Shown: in pieces, positions 38,940-48,993 of the stretch
How positions within the stretch are numbered: position 1 is the first letter of the stretch
Layout of the letters: every line of letters begins with the position of its first letter
NCBI RefSeq assembly: GCF_025506335.1
Contig: NZ_JANZYO010000003.1
Coordinates: 533,630-597,629 of the forward strand
DNA length: 64,000 bases
Direction: 5' to 3'
Source of the DNA: Mumia quercus
GTDB taxonomy: Bacteria > Actinomycetota > Actinomycetes > Propionibacteriales > Nocardioidaceae
Position numbers and translations under genes: made by a program
Notes under the pieces: model-generated
What the model was told of the DNA's origin: nothing
Seen by the model: the letters and a program-made list of their open reading frames with translations, nothing else
Databases searched by the model: none

Positions 38940-41862
38940 GTGAAGCTGTCGCGCGTTGTCGTGGGGTCTGTTGTGCTCGCCGTTATTCCGCTGACGACAT
39001 TGGCGCCTGGGGCAGGCGACGGAGCGTCCGCAGTCGTCGCTTCCGAGACCGTGCTCGACGAGCCGGTCGAAATCGAGGGTGCCACCACCGAGACGGAAAC
39101 CGTCACGGCGAACCCTGACGGCACCTACACCACGACAATCTCGGCGGAGCCCGAGCGAGTGCGTGACGGGGACGGTTGGCGCGATATCGACACCAGCTTA
39201 GCGCCCGACCGTGACGTCATCGTCCCTGAGGCAGCGCCAGGCGACGTCGAGCTCTCGGCTGGCGGGACTGAGTCTCCGCTCTTCAGCATCGACATCGAAG
39301 GAGTCCGAAGCTCGGTGTGGTGGCCCGACCCCTTGCCCGAGCCGGTGCTGACAGACGACACAGCGACGTACGAGGGAGTCTTCGATGGCGTCGACCTGCG
39401 CGTGTCCGTGAGCGCGGTCGGAATCTCACACGTCCTCGTCGTCCACGATGCTGAGGCGGCTGCCAACCCTGCGCTGCGCGAGCTGAGCTTCCCGATCGAG
39501 GTGAAGAACGGCGAACTGGAGGCCGATGATGCGGGCAGGCTCACCCTCGTCGACGAGTACGGCACTGAGGTCGGCGTGTCGAGCGGCGCGAAGATGTGGG
39601 ATTCCTCCGGGAGCATCGTGGCCCCCACCGGCGGGGCGCAGGCCATGGCACTGTCCGGGGTCGACGTAGACACCGAGGCGAGCGGTCCGTCCGACGGCGA
39701 CGCGCTGACGACGGTGGAGACCGTCCTCGAGGACGACGCCTTGACACTTCTGCCCCCCCGAGGAAGCACTCGCTGGCGCCGAGGTGACGTACCCGCTCTA
39801 CATCGATCCCCCACTGACTGCGGAACGCAACGGTCGGGCGATGGTCTTCAAACAGCATCCCAACGCTAGCTTCTTCAATTGGACGGACTCGAACGGCGAA
39901 GGGGTCGGATTTCAGAACGCCAATGGGGTCTCAACCAAGCGTCTCTTCTGGAATTTCAACACGCCGAACATCGGTTCCGACGTTGTCATGAGTGCGTCCT
40001 TTGACGCGAAACTCCTTCACTCGTGGTCCTGTACGCCGAGAGAGGTCCGCGTCTACCGTACGACCAAGGTCACCTCAAAGACGACTTGGAACAACCAGCC
40101 AGATTTCGAAAGCGAATACTTTCAGGACTCCCGAAATGTCGCCGGTGGGCGTCCGGGGTGTGCCGCCGAGGAGAGGATCGGTTTCGACGTTACTAAGGCA
40201 CTCAAGGCGGTCGCACAAAGCGGTAAGCCAACCGTGACTTTCGGAATGAAGGTTCCATCGGCCCTTGAAGACGGAAGCGATGCCTCGGGCTGGAAACGGT
40301 TCGGCGCTGGTGCTCGGCTGACGGTCGTCACCAGGACCAGGCCGAACACGCCGTCGAGCCTGAAGATGGCGGAGCCAAGCGGCAAATGCGGCGACCTTTT
40401 TGGACCGGACGCCCCGAAGCTGCAGGCAAAGCTTTCTGACCCGGAGGCATCGAAGATGTTGCGGGCGGAATTTAAGCTCTCCGGCACGACCGCTACCGGA
40501 AAGTCCGTTGCGTGGAGCTACACAAGCGCTCCGGTGAAGTCCGGCGCTCAAGTTGTCACGTCGGATTCCGGAGTAGGGGTCAATGCGCAAGGGGATCCGG
40601 TTTCCGGCTCCTATTCTTGGCGCGTGCGTGCGTACGACTCCGCAGGCGTCTCTAGTGCATGGACTACAGCGTGTCGCTTCACGATAGATGCCGTTCGGCC
40701 GCGGGTGCCAAAAATAATCATGCCTGACATCGAATGGACGTATGAGGGCCCGGGAAGCACCCTCCCGGGAGGCACGGTCCAGTTCGCGCCGCACGCGTCC
40801 GATCACGACGTAATCGCGTACAGATGGTCGGTGGATTCCGATGTCCCGTCGAACCTAGTCATCGCACTCACGCAGCCCCATACCGGCACGGCAACTGTTA
40901 AGCCGTCTCGGATCGGTCTCAACAAAATCGCCGCTCTAGCTATCGACCGCGCGGCCAACCCGAGCGAGGTAACCAGCGCAACCTTCGAGGCTCACGGTCT
41001 GGTCGACAAGCTGCGGTACTCATTCAACGACGTCGGTCACCTGGGGTCGTACAACCTCGTGACCGCGCCCGACCAACCGCCGAGGTCGAACGGGGGAGTC
41101 GCGCATGCGCAAGAGCTCCGCGCGAGCCTCGGCGGAACGTACGAGGAGTACGCGCCCGACCCGATGCCCCCTGGCTGGATACCTGAGTGGCGCGAGGAGT
41201 ACGGGCTCGCCCCCGCTGGCGTCCTCTTCGCGCTCGACCTCTCCGGTCCGAAGTTCGACACGAAGAACAGCTACATGGTCTCCGCCTTCGTGAAGCCGAA
41301 GGACTTCTCCGGCACGTCGACGCTGATCGGCCAGCAGGGCGTCGACAAGAACGGGACGAAGCGGTCCGTGTTCGAGCTCGCGGTCGAGGCAAGCTGCCCT
41401 CGTACGACCGTCGCGGCGGATGGAGCCGAGACCGACGTCGTCGGGGCAGGCTGCTTTTCGTTCCGGGTCTGGGACGACGCCGTGGGCGAGTACGCGACCG
41501 CGTACTCGGACATTCCCGCCACCGACGATGACTGGTTCCACGTCGTCGGCGCCTACCAGGCCGGGAGCCAGGACGTCTTCCTGTGGCTCGGGAAGGGGAG
41601 AGGCGTCGCCTGCAAGAACGGCGTCACGACGGAGCTGATGTGCCGGTCGCCGTGGTCCGCGCGCGTGACCGCTCCGATCGCCAGCACGGATGGCCTCTCC
41701 ATCGGGAGGAGCCGGGAAGGCGCGGCCCCGGCCGACCGGCCGACGGTGGCTCTGATCGACAACGTGGTGGTCTCGCAAGGAGTTCCGGACCGCGCCTCGC
41801 TGGTGAGGTATGACTCCGAAGAGTTCGGCCTCCTGCAGATGCTCGAGTCTGAGCCGTACTGA
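38940..41862 (+). pseudogene. Secreted DNRLRE/LamG-type protein, split by frameshift in a C7 run
   Basis: Two overlapping open frames form one protein of 973 residues if a single base in the C7 run at 39753-39759 is removed. First part, 309 codons to the stop at 39869, has a signal peptide (KLSRVVVGSVVLAVIPLTTLAPGAG) and a beta-rich domain. With six C the reading becomes LPPEEALAGAEVTYPLYIDP, a junction typical of this actinobacterial family. The second part has a DNRLRE-like domain (VYRTTKVTSKTTWNNQP) and a C-terminal LamG/jellyroll region (NSYMVSAFVKPKDFSGTSTLIG, DDWFHVVGAYQ). Such proteins usually precede secreted RHS proteins. Sequencing error, true loss or slippage-based switching are all possible. 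Confidence 0.85.
39753..39759 (+). repeat. Homopolymeric C7 tract at the frameshift
   Basis: Seven C in a row between CTG and GAGGAA. Codons before it are in one frame and the conserved sequence after it is in the +1 frame. Confidence 0.9.
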
Positions 41863-41915
41863 CCCACGAACCTGCCCTGTTCGGTCGAGCCCTTTACCAG
41901 ACGTCGAGGTGTCGG

Positions 41916-44900
41916 ATGTCGAGTCGCTTTTACGTGTCGTCGGTCGTGGCGGTCGTGGGCGTCGTGCTCACCGGAGGACTGCTTGCTCCGGCGCAGGCCC
42001 GCCCGTCGTCGCCGGGTGAGGCGGGGCCGCAGCCTGCCGAGGTCGCATCCGTCAAGGTGAGGAAGCCTGAGGCGCGCCGCGTAGCGACTAAGGCCGAGCG
42101 CGCGATCGCCAAGCTGCGCGACGCGTCGGCCGGCCCGGTGGGATCGGCCGACGTGCCCGGCGCGACGAAGGCGGCCTCGATCGGTCTTGGGCGGTCGTGG
42201 ACCCGTGACGTGAGGTCGGGCGTCGCCGTGCGGCGTGCGTCGAGGGGCGCTTCTGAGCCGGAGTCAAGCGTGCGCGTTGCACGGCTCGGGCACGGCCGAT
42301 TGGGCGGAGGTAGGGCACACGGCGTGTTCTTCAGCGCTCGTGCCGACTCGCCCGACGGCGGGGACGTCGAGCTCCGGGTCGACTACGGGGCTTTCGCGAA
42401 CGCGTACGGCGGCGACTGGGCGGGGCGCCTGCATCTGGTGCTGCTCAGGGAGTGTGCGACGCAGGAGTCCGAGGTTCGCTGCGACGAGGCGACAGCGGTA
42501 CCGTCCGAGAACGACGTGTCGGCCCGCACCGTCACCGGTACGGTGCCGGAATCGTCTCTCGTCGCATCCGAGGGAGCGACATTCGCGCTCATGGCGGCCG
42601 CCTCCGGAGAGGGCGGCGACTTCACTGCGACTCCGTTGTCGTCGACCGCGTCCTGGTCGGTCGGCGGCAACACGGGTGGCTTCAACTGGTCATACCCGCT
42701 GACCACCCCACCGGGAATCGGCGGACCGACGCCTGACCTCCAGCTCATCTACTCGTCGGCCTCGGTCGACGGGAGGACCTCGTCGGTCAACAACCAGCCG
42801 TCATGGGTCGGCGAGGGCTTCGAACTCGAGCCCGGCTATGTCGAAAGGTCGTACGCGACGTGCGCCGACGACATGACGGACTCGAACGCCACGGTGAAGA
42901 CGGGTGACCTCTGCTGGCGCGACGACAACCTGACGCTGGTGATGGGTGGGCGGGCGGGGCGCCTCCTCAAGACTGCCACCGCGAACGTCTGGCGCCTGGA
43001 GTCGGACGACGGGAGTCGGATCGAGCGCAAGACGGGCGCGCCGACCGGGGCACGCGATGGGGAGTACTGGGTTCTCACGACCTCAGACGGCACGCGTTAC
43101 TCGTTCGGCCGCGGGAAGCGCTTCGCGGACGATACGGCTCGTACGGCCTCGGTGTCGACCGTCCCCGTCTTCGGCAACCAGAGTGGGGAGCCCTGCCACG
43201 CGGCGGCCTTCAAGGACTCGCATTGCACACAGGCCTGGCGCTGGGGCCTCGACCACGTTGTTGATACGAACGACAACTCAATGACCTACTTCTACACGCA
43301 GGAGAAGAACCGGTACGGCCTCAATCTCAATGCCAAGAGCGTCGAGTACGACCGCGCTGCGGTGCTGCGCAAGATCGAGTACGGGCAGCGCGCAGGCGCC
43401 GAGGATTCGCCGGCGCCGGCCCGGGTGGAGTTCGACAGCGTCAGGCGGTGCGACCCTGCCAGTACCGTGGAGTGCCTCGCCTCGCCGACAGACGCGACTG
43501 CTTCAGCGTGGCCCGACGTTCCCAGCGACCAGATTTGCCGGAGCGAGAGTTCCTGCACCGACCGTCTGTCGCCCACATTCTTCTCGCTGTTGCGCCTCGG
43601 CAAGATCACGACGTCGGTCGTCAAGAATGGTGGGTACTCGCCGGTCGATGAGTGGACATTCGCCGTCGGCTTCCCAAGGACCGGGGATCACACGCGCCGC
43701 GCGCTGTCGCTTACGAGCGTCGCCCGGAAGGGGCTGGTTGGCGGGACACTCGCTGACGCAAGCGTGACGTTCGGCGGGCAGCCGCTCCCCAGTCGAGTCG
43801 ATGCGCCGGACGACAACGCGAGTCCGTATTACAAGTGGCGGGTCAACGCGATCGACAATGGTGTCGGCGGGGAGACCTTCGTCTCGTATTCCAACCCGGC
43901 CTGCACGCCGGATTCGACACCCGCTCCGGACGCGTTGCGGACGAACGCCAAGCGGTGCTTCCCGTCGTACTTCACCCCTCCCGGTGGCGTCGAGCCGCAG
44001 CTCCACTTCTTCCACAAGTACGTCGTGGACAGCGTGACCGAGGCCGACAAGACAGGGAACGCCGAAGCGAAGTCGACCAGCTACGTCTACTCGGGCACTC
44101 CTGCATGGGCGCTGAACGACGTGCCGGCAATCCCGAAGAAGTACCGCACGTACAACGACTGGCGCGGCTACGCCAAGGTCTCGGTCAGGGTGGGGAGTGC
44201 CGAGGGGCCAAAGACCAACACCGACTACCTCTACCTGCGGGGCCTCGACGGTGAGGACGTCGGCGATTCGGACACGGACACGATCACGGATCGTGAGCAC
44301 TTCGAGGGTTTCGTCCGCAAGGAGAAGGTGACTCTCGGTCCGGGCGGCGCCACGGTGTCTCTCAAGATCCTGACGCCATGGCGAAGTTCTGATCACGCGG
44401 CGGCAGATCCGACGGGAGAGGCCCGGATCGTGCGAACGGGGGCCGAAGAACTGCGAACCCCGCTCGCCGCTGGCGGGGAACGGGTCTCACGCGTCGTGAC
44501 CGACTATAACGAGGACGGTTTCGCTACCCAGGTGAACGACGCCGGTGAGCTCGTCCTCAGCGACAACACCTGCACCCGCACGACCTACGTGGCCAACAGG
44601 AGCGACTGGATCCTGGGGACGGTCGCCCGTGAGGTCAAGACCGCCGGTGGGTGCGGGGCGGAGCTGACGCGTCAGGACCAGATCATCTCCGACGTGCGCA
44701 TCTCCTACGACGGAGGTCCGTACGGCACCGCACCGACCAGGGGGAACCCGACACGGAGCGAGAGCATCGAGGGCGGGACCCCTGCCGCCCCGGTCTACCG
44801 CACCGATGCCACCACCACGTATGACGCCGTCGGTCGCGTCACCTCGGTGACGAACGCCGAGGACGAATCCACCAGGACATCTTACGCGCGGGCCGCGAAC

Positions 44901-47900
44901 GGGGCGACGACGATCACCACCACGTCGCCGATGACGTACGCGGGTGCCGCCTTCGTGACGACCTCGACGGTCAACGCTGAGCGAGGCTCGGTCATCAATA
45001 CGGTGAACGAGCGTGACCAGCGCACCGACACCGAGTACGACCCACTGGGCCGGCTCCTGAAGGTGTGGCGCCCGGGGCGCAGCAAGGCTGCTGGTGACGG
45101 GCCGACGGCCGAGTACGCGTACGCGATGAGCAGGACGAGCCTGAACGTCGTCACGACGAAGCGGCTCAACCCGGCTGGTGCCTACATCGCGAGCTATGAG
45201 TTCTTCGACGGGCTCATGCGGCCTCGGTCGACCCAGACCCGCGCGGCGGGAGTGAACGGCGGTCGCTTGGTGACCGAGACACGCTACGACTCGGTCGGTC
45301 GCGTCGCCGATCTGCGGGGGCCGTTCTACAACGCCGAAGCGCCTTCGCCCACCTTCGTGGAGGCCCCTGACTACCAGACACCTCTCTACACCCGTTACGC
45401 CTACGACGCTGCTGGTCGAGTGGTCGCCGACATGACGAAGTCGATGGGTGCGGAGAAATGGCGCACCACGTTCACGTACGGAGGCGACCGCGTGAACGCG
45501 GTGCCACCAGCAGGCGCAGCCCCCACAACGACCGTTACCGACGTTCGCGGAAACACCACGGAGCTCTTCCAGTACAAGGGCACGGTCGCGTCCGGTGACG
45601 CCGACATCACCACGTACTCCTACACCTACGCAGGTGAGCTCTCCGAAGTCGTCGCGCCGGGTGGTGCACGGTGGACCTACGACTACGACGTACGAGGCAA
45701 CACGAGCGAGGTCGACGATCCCGACCGCGGGAGGACCGTCTTTACCTACGACAGCCTCGACCGCCAAGTGACGTCCACGGACGCCGAGGGCCGCACGCTC
45801 TGGACCGGCTACGACAAGCTGGGGCGCAAGACCGCACTCCACGATGATGGGCCGAGCGGTACGAAGCGCGCGTCGTGGCAGTACGACTCGCTCAAGCGGG
45901 GACTGCCGACCTCCTCGACGCGCTACGTGAAGGTCGGGACGAGCGGCGATGGCGCGCCGACGTACGAGGAGTACAAGAACTCGGTCGTCGCCTATGACGA
46001 CGCCGGTCGGGTCCTCGAGACGTCGGTCGACGTGCCAGCATCGCTCGGACGGCTGCACAAGGCAGCCGGTCACCGGACCAAGTACAGCTACAACCCGGAC
46101 GACTCCGTCTCGACCGTCGACCTCCCGCTCGCTCCGTTGCTGGTCGGTGAACGGCTCACGTACACCTACGACGCCGTGGGCAACGTGACGTCCTACAACG
46201 GTGTGGGGAGCTTCATCGCAGACACCGTGTACTCGCCCTTCGGCGAGGTGCTGCTTCGGGACATGGGCCCGACGATCGGCAAGGCCATGTACGTCGCGAA
46301 CGAGTACGAGGAAGGCACGCGCCGCCTGGTCTCGCGTGACATCTCGCGTCAAGGCACCGCGACGACGGTGGACGCTGGGCTGGAGTATGGGTACGACGCA
46401 GCGGGAAACGTGACGCATATTCGTGACGACGGTCTTAATTCCTCTGATCTCCAGTGCTTCAAGTACGACCATCAGCGGCGTCTTCGTGAGGCGTGGACGA
46501 TGTTGAACGCATCCGGCGCGTGCGCGCCGCTTGGGGATTCAAATCCCTTTCTGGGTGCATACATGGGGATCAATTCCCCCTACTGGGACTCGTACGAGTA
46601 CGACGCGTCCGGGAACAGGACAGGCCTCACGGAACGGCGGAAAAACGCTCCGACTAGCGTGGCTGTTCAGCGCACGGCCCACCGGTATGACATCGTGCCG
46701 GGAACGCACGCTCTTGCTTCTCGCCAGGTTGCGGGCTCGGATGCAGCCTCACCTGTGCCACCCACCGTTCCCGCGCTCGGAACGGAGACCTTCGCCTACG
46801 ATGCCACCGGCAACACGACGTCGCGAACCTGGGACGACGGGCGCGAGCAGACGATCGAGTGGGACGCCGAGGGCAAGCAGACCGCCGTCACTGATGTCCC
46901 GTCCGGTGATGCGACCTCCTACGTATATGACGCAGACGGCAACCGCCTTTTGAAGCGTGACGAGGCGAGCGGTGTCACCACGCTCTACGTCGGCATGACC
47001 GAGATCAGCACGGATGCGGCTGGCAATCCGACCGCCGTGCGGAACTACACCTTGAACGGCGAGCTGATCGCTGTCCGTTCCCCGGGCAGACTCACCCTGC
47101 TCGCGAACGATGCGCAAGGCACGGGAGTCGTCCAGATGGATGCGGTGTCCGGGGCGATCGTCAAGCGGCGCGCAATGCCGTTCGGCGCACCGAGGAACAG
47201 CGTGGACGGATGGACCGGTGACCGGCATTTCCTCGGGAAGCAGACGGACGAATCCACGGGGACGATCCACCTCGGCGCACGAGAGTACGACCCGTCGATG
47301 GGGCGCTTCCTGAGTGTCGACCCGATCATGGATCTGAACGATCCGCAGCAGATGAACGCCTACGGCTACGCGAACAACAACCCAGTGTCGTTCGCCGACC
47401 CGACCGGTCTCTTCCCCACAGGAAAGGACGACCGCCCCACCTACGGCCTGCCCGAAGAAGTGGGCGACGGGACGACAGAGGACGGTCGGAACCGTTCCGA
47501 AGGCTCGACGAACACCGGCAACAACCCGTCGACGGACACGAACACTGGTTCTCCAGGGCAGTCTTCCGGCTCGACGTCGTCGGGCGGGCTGCCACCGGCG
47601 TCGGGAGTCGTTGACGTCGATCCCGGGCCCAGCTGGTGGTCCAAGGCGGGCGCCGTCGTGGCTGATACCTTCGCGCCTTCGCTGCGGGTCTGTATCGACG
47701 CCGGCTTCCGGGGTGGTGAGTGCTACGGCGCTGTCGGCATGGACGTTTTGAACGTTGCTATCACGACGACCGCAGTTGGTGCTGCGGTGCGCATCACGGT
47801 TGCCGGGACACGCGTCTACCAAGCGAAGCGCGCCGCCGATGCCGTTAAGCGCACAAGGAAGGCCCCTAGTAGTGCAGGTAAGCCGCGTCACGTCAGGGAC

Positions 47901-48179
47901 GAGCGTGGCTCTGCTGGACTCCCAGCTTCCCGTGGCTATCGGCCCGCTGGCGGCGCTGCTGACTATGACCTAGACGAGCTGGCCCAACTGACTCATCAAC
48001 ATGCGGGAATTGATGACCTGACCAGGCCGAGCTTCGACGAAATCCGTCGCGTGCTCTCCCGCGGGAAACCGACCCCCCTGACAGGGCAAAACGCGGTACA
48101 ACTCGACCATCGCGGCGTTAGAGTTATTGTGAATGAGGACATGCCATGGCGAAGCACCGCGTACTACCCGGGGCGATAA
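41916..48179 (+). CDS. Secreted RHS/YD-repeat polymorphic toxin protein
   Basis: 2087 residues. Signal peptide (about 1-29, ending APAQA). Residues about 245-310 have the N-terminal pattern of actinobacterial RHS proteins (FNWSYPLTTPPGIGGPTPDL, then SSVNNQPSWVGEGFE). From about 950 to 1750 there are a dozen YD-type repeats such as YDAVGRVTSVT, YDPLGRLLKVW, YDAAGNVTHI. The RHS core GTIHLGAREYDPSMGRFLSV with NAYGYANNNPVSFADPTGL ends near 1832. A Ser/Thr/Gly linker, a hydrophobic segment (about 1930-1965) and a tip of about 75 residues follow. The tip (HQHAGIDD, RPSFDEIRRVLSRG, GVRVIVNEDMPWRSTAY) resembles small RNase-type toxin tips (BECR/DUF4258-like); this is inference. Confidence 0.9.
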   Translation: MSSRFYVSSVVAVVGVVLTGGLLAPAQARPSSPGEAGPQPAEVASVKVRKPEARRVATKAERAIAKLRDASAGPVGSADVPGATKAASIGLGRSWTRDVRSGVAVRRASRGASEPESSVRVARLGHGRLGGGRAHGVFFSARADSPDGGDVELRVDYGAFANAYGGDWAGRLHLVLLRECATQESEVRCDEATAVPSENDVSARTVTGTVPESSLVASEGATFALMAAASGEGGDFTATPLSSTASWSVGGNTGGFNWSYPLTTPPGIGGPTPDLQLIYSSASVDGRTSSVNNQPSWVGEGFELEPGYVERSYATCADDMTDSNATVKTGDLCWRDDNLTLVMGGRAGRLLKTATANVWRLESDDGSRIERKTGAPTGARDGEYWVLTTSDGTRYSFGRGKRFADDTARTASVSTVPVFGNQSGEPCHAAAFKDSHCTQAWRWGLDHVVDTNDNSMTYFYTQEKNRYGLNLNAKSVEYDRAAVLRKIEYGQRAGAEDSPAPARVEFDSVRRCDPASTVECLASPTDATASAWPDVPSDQICRSESSCTDRLSPTFFSLLRLGKITTSVVKNGGYSPVDEWTFAVGFPRTGDHTRRALSLTSVARKGLVGGTLADASVTFGGQPLPSRVDAPDDNASPYYKWRVNAIDNGVGGETFVSYSNPACTPDSTPAPDALRTNAKRCFPSYFTPPGGVEPQLHFFHKYVVDSVTEADKTGNAEAKSTSYVYSGTPAWALNDVPAIPKKYRTYNDWRGYAKVSVRVGSAEGPKTNTDYLYLRGLDGEDVGDSDTDTITDREHFEGFVRKEKVTLGPGGATVSLKILTPWRSSDHAAADPTGEARIVRTGAEELRTPLAAGGERVSRVVTDYNEDGFATQVNDAGELVLSDNTCTRTTYVANRSDWILGTVAREVKTAGGCGAELTRQDQIISDVRISYDGGPYGTAPTRGNPTRSESIEGGTPAAPVYRTDATTTYDAVGRVTSVTNAEDESTRTSYARAANGATTITTTSPMTYAGAAFVTTSTVNAERGSVINTVNERDQRTDTEYDPLGRLLKVWRPGRSKAAGDGPTAEYAYAMSRTSLNVVTTKRLNPAGAYIASYEFFDGLMRPRSTQTRAAGVNGGRLVTETRYDSVGRVADLRGPFYNAEAPSPTFVEAPDYQTPLYTRYAYDAAGRVVADMTKSMGAEKWRTTFTYGGDRVNAVPPAGAAPTTTVTDVRGNTTELFQYKGTVASGDADITTYSYTYAGELSEVVAPGGARWTYDYDVRGNTSEVDDPDRGRTVFTYDSLDRQVTSTDAEGRTLWTGYDKLGRKTALHDDGPSGTKRASWQYDSLKRGLPTSSTRYVKVGTSGDGAPTYEEYKNSVVAYDDAGRVLETSVDVPASLGRLHKAAGHRTKYSYNPDDSVSTVDLPLAPLLVGERLTYTYDAVGNVTSYNGVGSFIADTVYSPFGEVLLRDMGPTIGKAMYVANEYEEGTRRLVSRDISRQGTATTVDAGLEYGYDAAGNVTHIRDDGLNSSDLQCFKYDHQRRLREAWTMLNASGACAPLGDSNPFLGAYMGINSPYWDSYEYDASGNRTGLTERRKNAPTSVAVQRTAHRYDIVPGTHALASRQVAGSDAASPVPPTVPALGTETFAYDATGNTTSRTWDDGREQTIEWDAEGKQTAVTDVPSGDATSYVYDADGNRLLKRDEASGVTTLYVGMTEISTDAAGNPTAVRNYTLNGELIAVRSPGRLTLLANDAQGTGVVQMDAVSGAIVKRRAMPFGAPRNSVDGWTGDRHFLGKQTDESTGTIHLGAREYDPSMGRFLSVDPIMDLNDPQQMNAYGYANNNPVSFADPTGLFPTGKDDRPTYGLPEEVGDGTTEDGRNRSEGSTNTGNNPSTDTNTGSPGQSSGSTSSGGLPPASGVVDVDPGPSWWSKAGAVVADTFAPSLRVCIDAGFRGGECYGAVGMDVLNVAITTTAVGAAVRITVAGTRVYQAKRAADAVKRTRKAPSSAGKPRHVRDERGSAGLPASRGYRPAGGAADYDLDELAQLTHQHAGIDDLTRPSFDEIRRVLSRGKPTPLTGQNAVQLDHRGVRVIVNEDMPWRSTAYYPGR

Positions 48180-48180
48180 C

Positions 48181-48597
48181 ATGACCAATTCGCTCGATGG
48201 TGTCAGAGTGGAGCTCGCGCCGGGACGGACAGTCACCATCCTTGAGTTGGTCGATGGGTGGCGCAGCCATGTCGCAAGACTCGCGGCTGAAGCGCGTAGA
48301 CCGAGCCCCAATCCGTGGGGGGGACATGATTACATTGCAGCGTTGTCGCTTCGCAGCATGATCGAGTCCGCGGTTCAAGCCATGAACCGAGAACAAGCGG
48401 ACGCGCTGCGGTCCTTAATAGGATCGGTTGATTCGAAATTCATGCTGTTCACAGAGAGCGACCACGATGGGCTCGTGCGATCGTTCTCAGATCAACACGA
48501 CGAGTCCGCATGGTGGTGGGACCGAATTCCTGCGCGCGGTCCAGCGAGGGACGATTTCATGTCGTGGAAGCATCCGCGCGGCACCTCGCAACCCTAG
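48181..48597 (+). CDS. Candidate immunity protein of the RHS toxin
   Basis: 138 residues, ATG one base after the RHS stop. No family recognised. Soluble, with a helical middle (YIAALSLRSMIESAVQAMNR) and a Trp-rich acidic C-terminus (HDESAWWWDRIPARG). Two 60-base lines counted inside it (48361-48480) hold 66 G/C of 120, well below the flanking chromosome. Its position directly after the toxin tip is the usual place of an immunity gene; that is the only basis for the role. Confidence 0.7.
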   Translation: MTNSLDGVRVELAPGRTVTILELVDGWRSHVARLAAEARRPSPNPWGGHDYIAALSLRSMIESAVQAMNREQADALRSLIGSVDSKFMLFTESDHDGLVRSFSDQHDESAWWWDRIPARGPARDDFMSWKHPRGTSQP

Positions 48598-48722
48598 GCA
48601 GGCCTCGCACGCGCTCCTCGCCCTAGGTGATCCCGGCCATCAGGTTGGATGCCGTCGGCTGATTGGTGGTCGTCCTCCGTAAGCGCTGTGGTGGCGCTGA
48701 GTGTCGTGGTGCTCGACCTGTT
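48598..48722. other. Right end of island, no gene
   Basis: 125 bases of mixed remnant. An 18-base stretch at 48606-48623 (CGCACGCGCTCCTCGCCC) also occurs inside the M14 peptidase gene at 50576-50593, which may be chance or a sign of rearrangement. Confidence 0.5.
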
Positions 48723-48881
48723 TTCCGCGGGGCGCTGTACGACGCGGTAGGGGAGCGCCACCCCGTCCTCGTCTCGACCCACCTCACGTGGTCGGCGCTG
48801 ATGCTGCGCTACCTCCCGCCGCTGTTCCGTGAGCGGCGTGACGCGCAGGTTTCGGAGTCGGACCGTCCTGTGACGATCTGA
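48723..48881 (+). pseudogene. 3' remnant of the CPBP protease gene with original tail
   Basis: Matches 38201-38258 and 38385-38447 (120 of 121 positions) with an in-frame 126 bp deletion at a GACCC microhomology. It still reads [19 protein letters not shown] joined to [21 protein letters not shown], then AQVSESDRPVTI and a stop. The catalytic EE pair is missing, so it cannot be an active protease. A hairpin follows the stop. It marks the right border of the island. Confidence 0.9.
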
Positions 48882-48884
48882 GGT

Positions 48885-48906
48885 CGGCGAGGTCGACCGC
48901 TCGCCG
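48885..48906. terminator. Hairpin after the CPBP remnant
   Basis: CGGCGAG (48885-48891) and CTCGCCG (48900-48906) with an eight-base loop, four bases after the remnant stop. It fits the original transcription end of the CPBP gene. Confidence 0.45.
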
Positions 48907-48993
48907 TCGGCGCGATTTCACGGGAGACTCAGGCATCCGCGCCGGTCTGTCGCCTGCGTCACACCGGCTCCGCCCCTCCGGAGAGGATCCCCT

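Noticed and set aside
41916..48179. RHS protein as an insecticidal Tc-toxin subunit
   Set aside because: A signal peptide, actinobacterial RHS N-terminus and a tip plus small downstream gene fit polymorphic toxins; no TcA or TcB-like genes are present.
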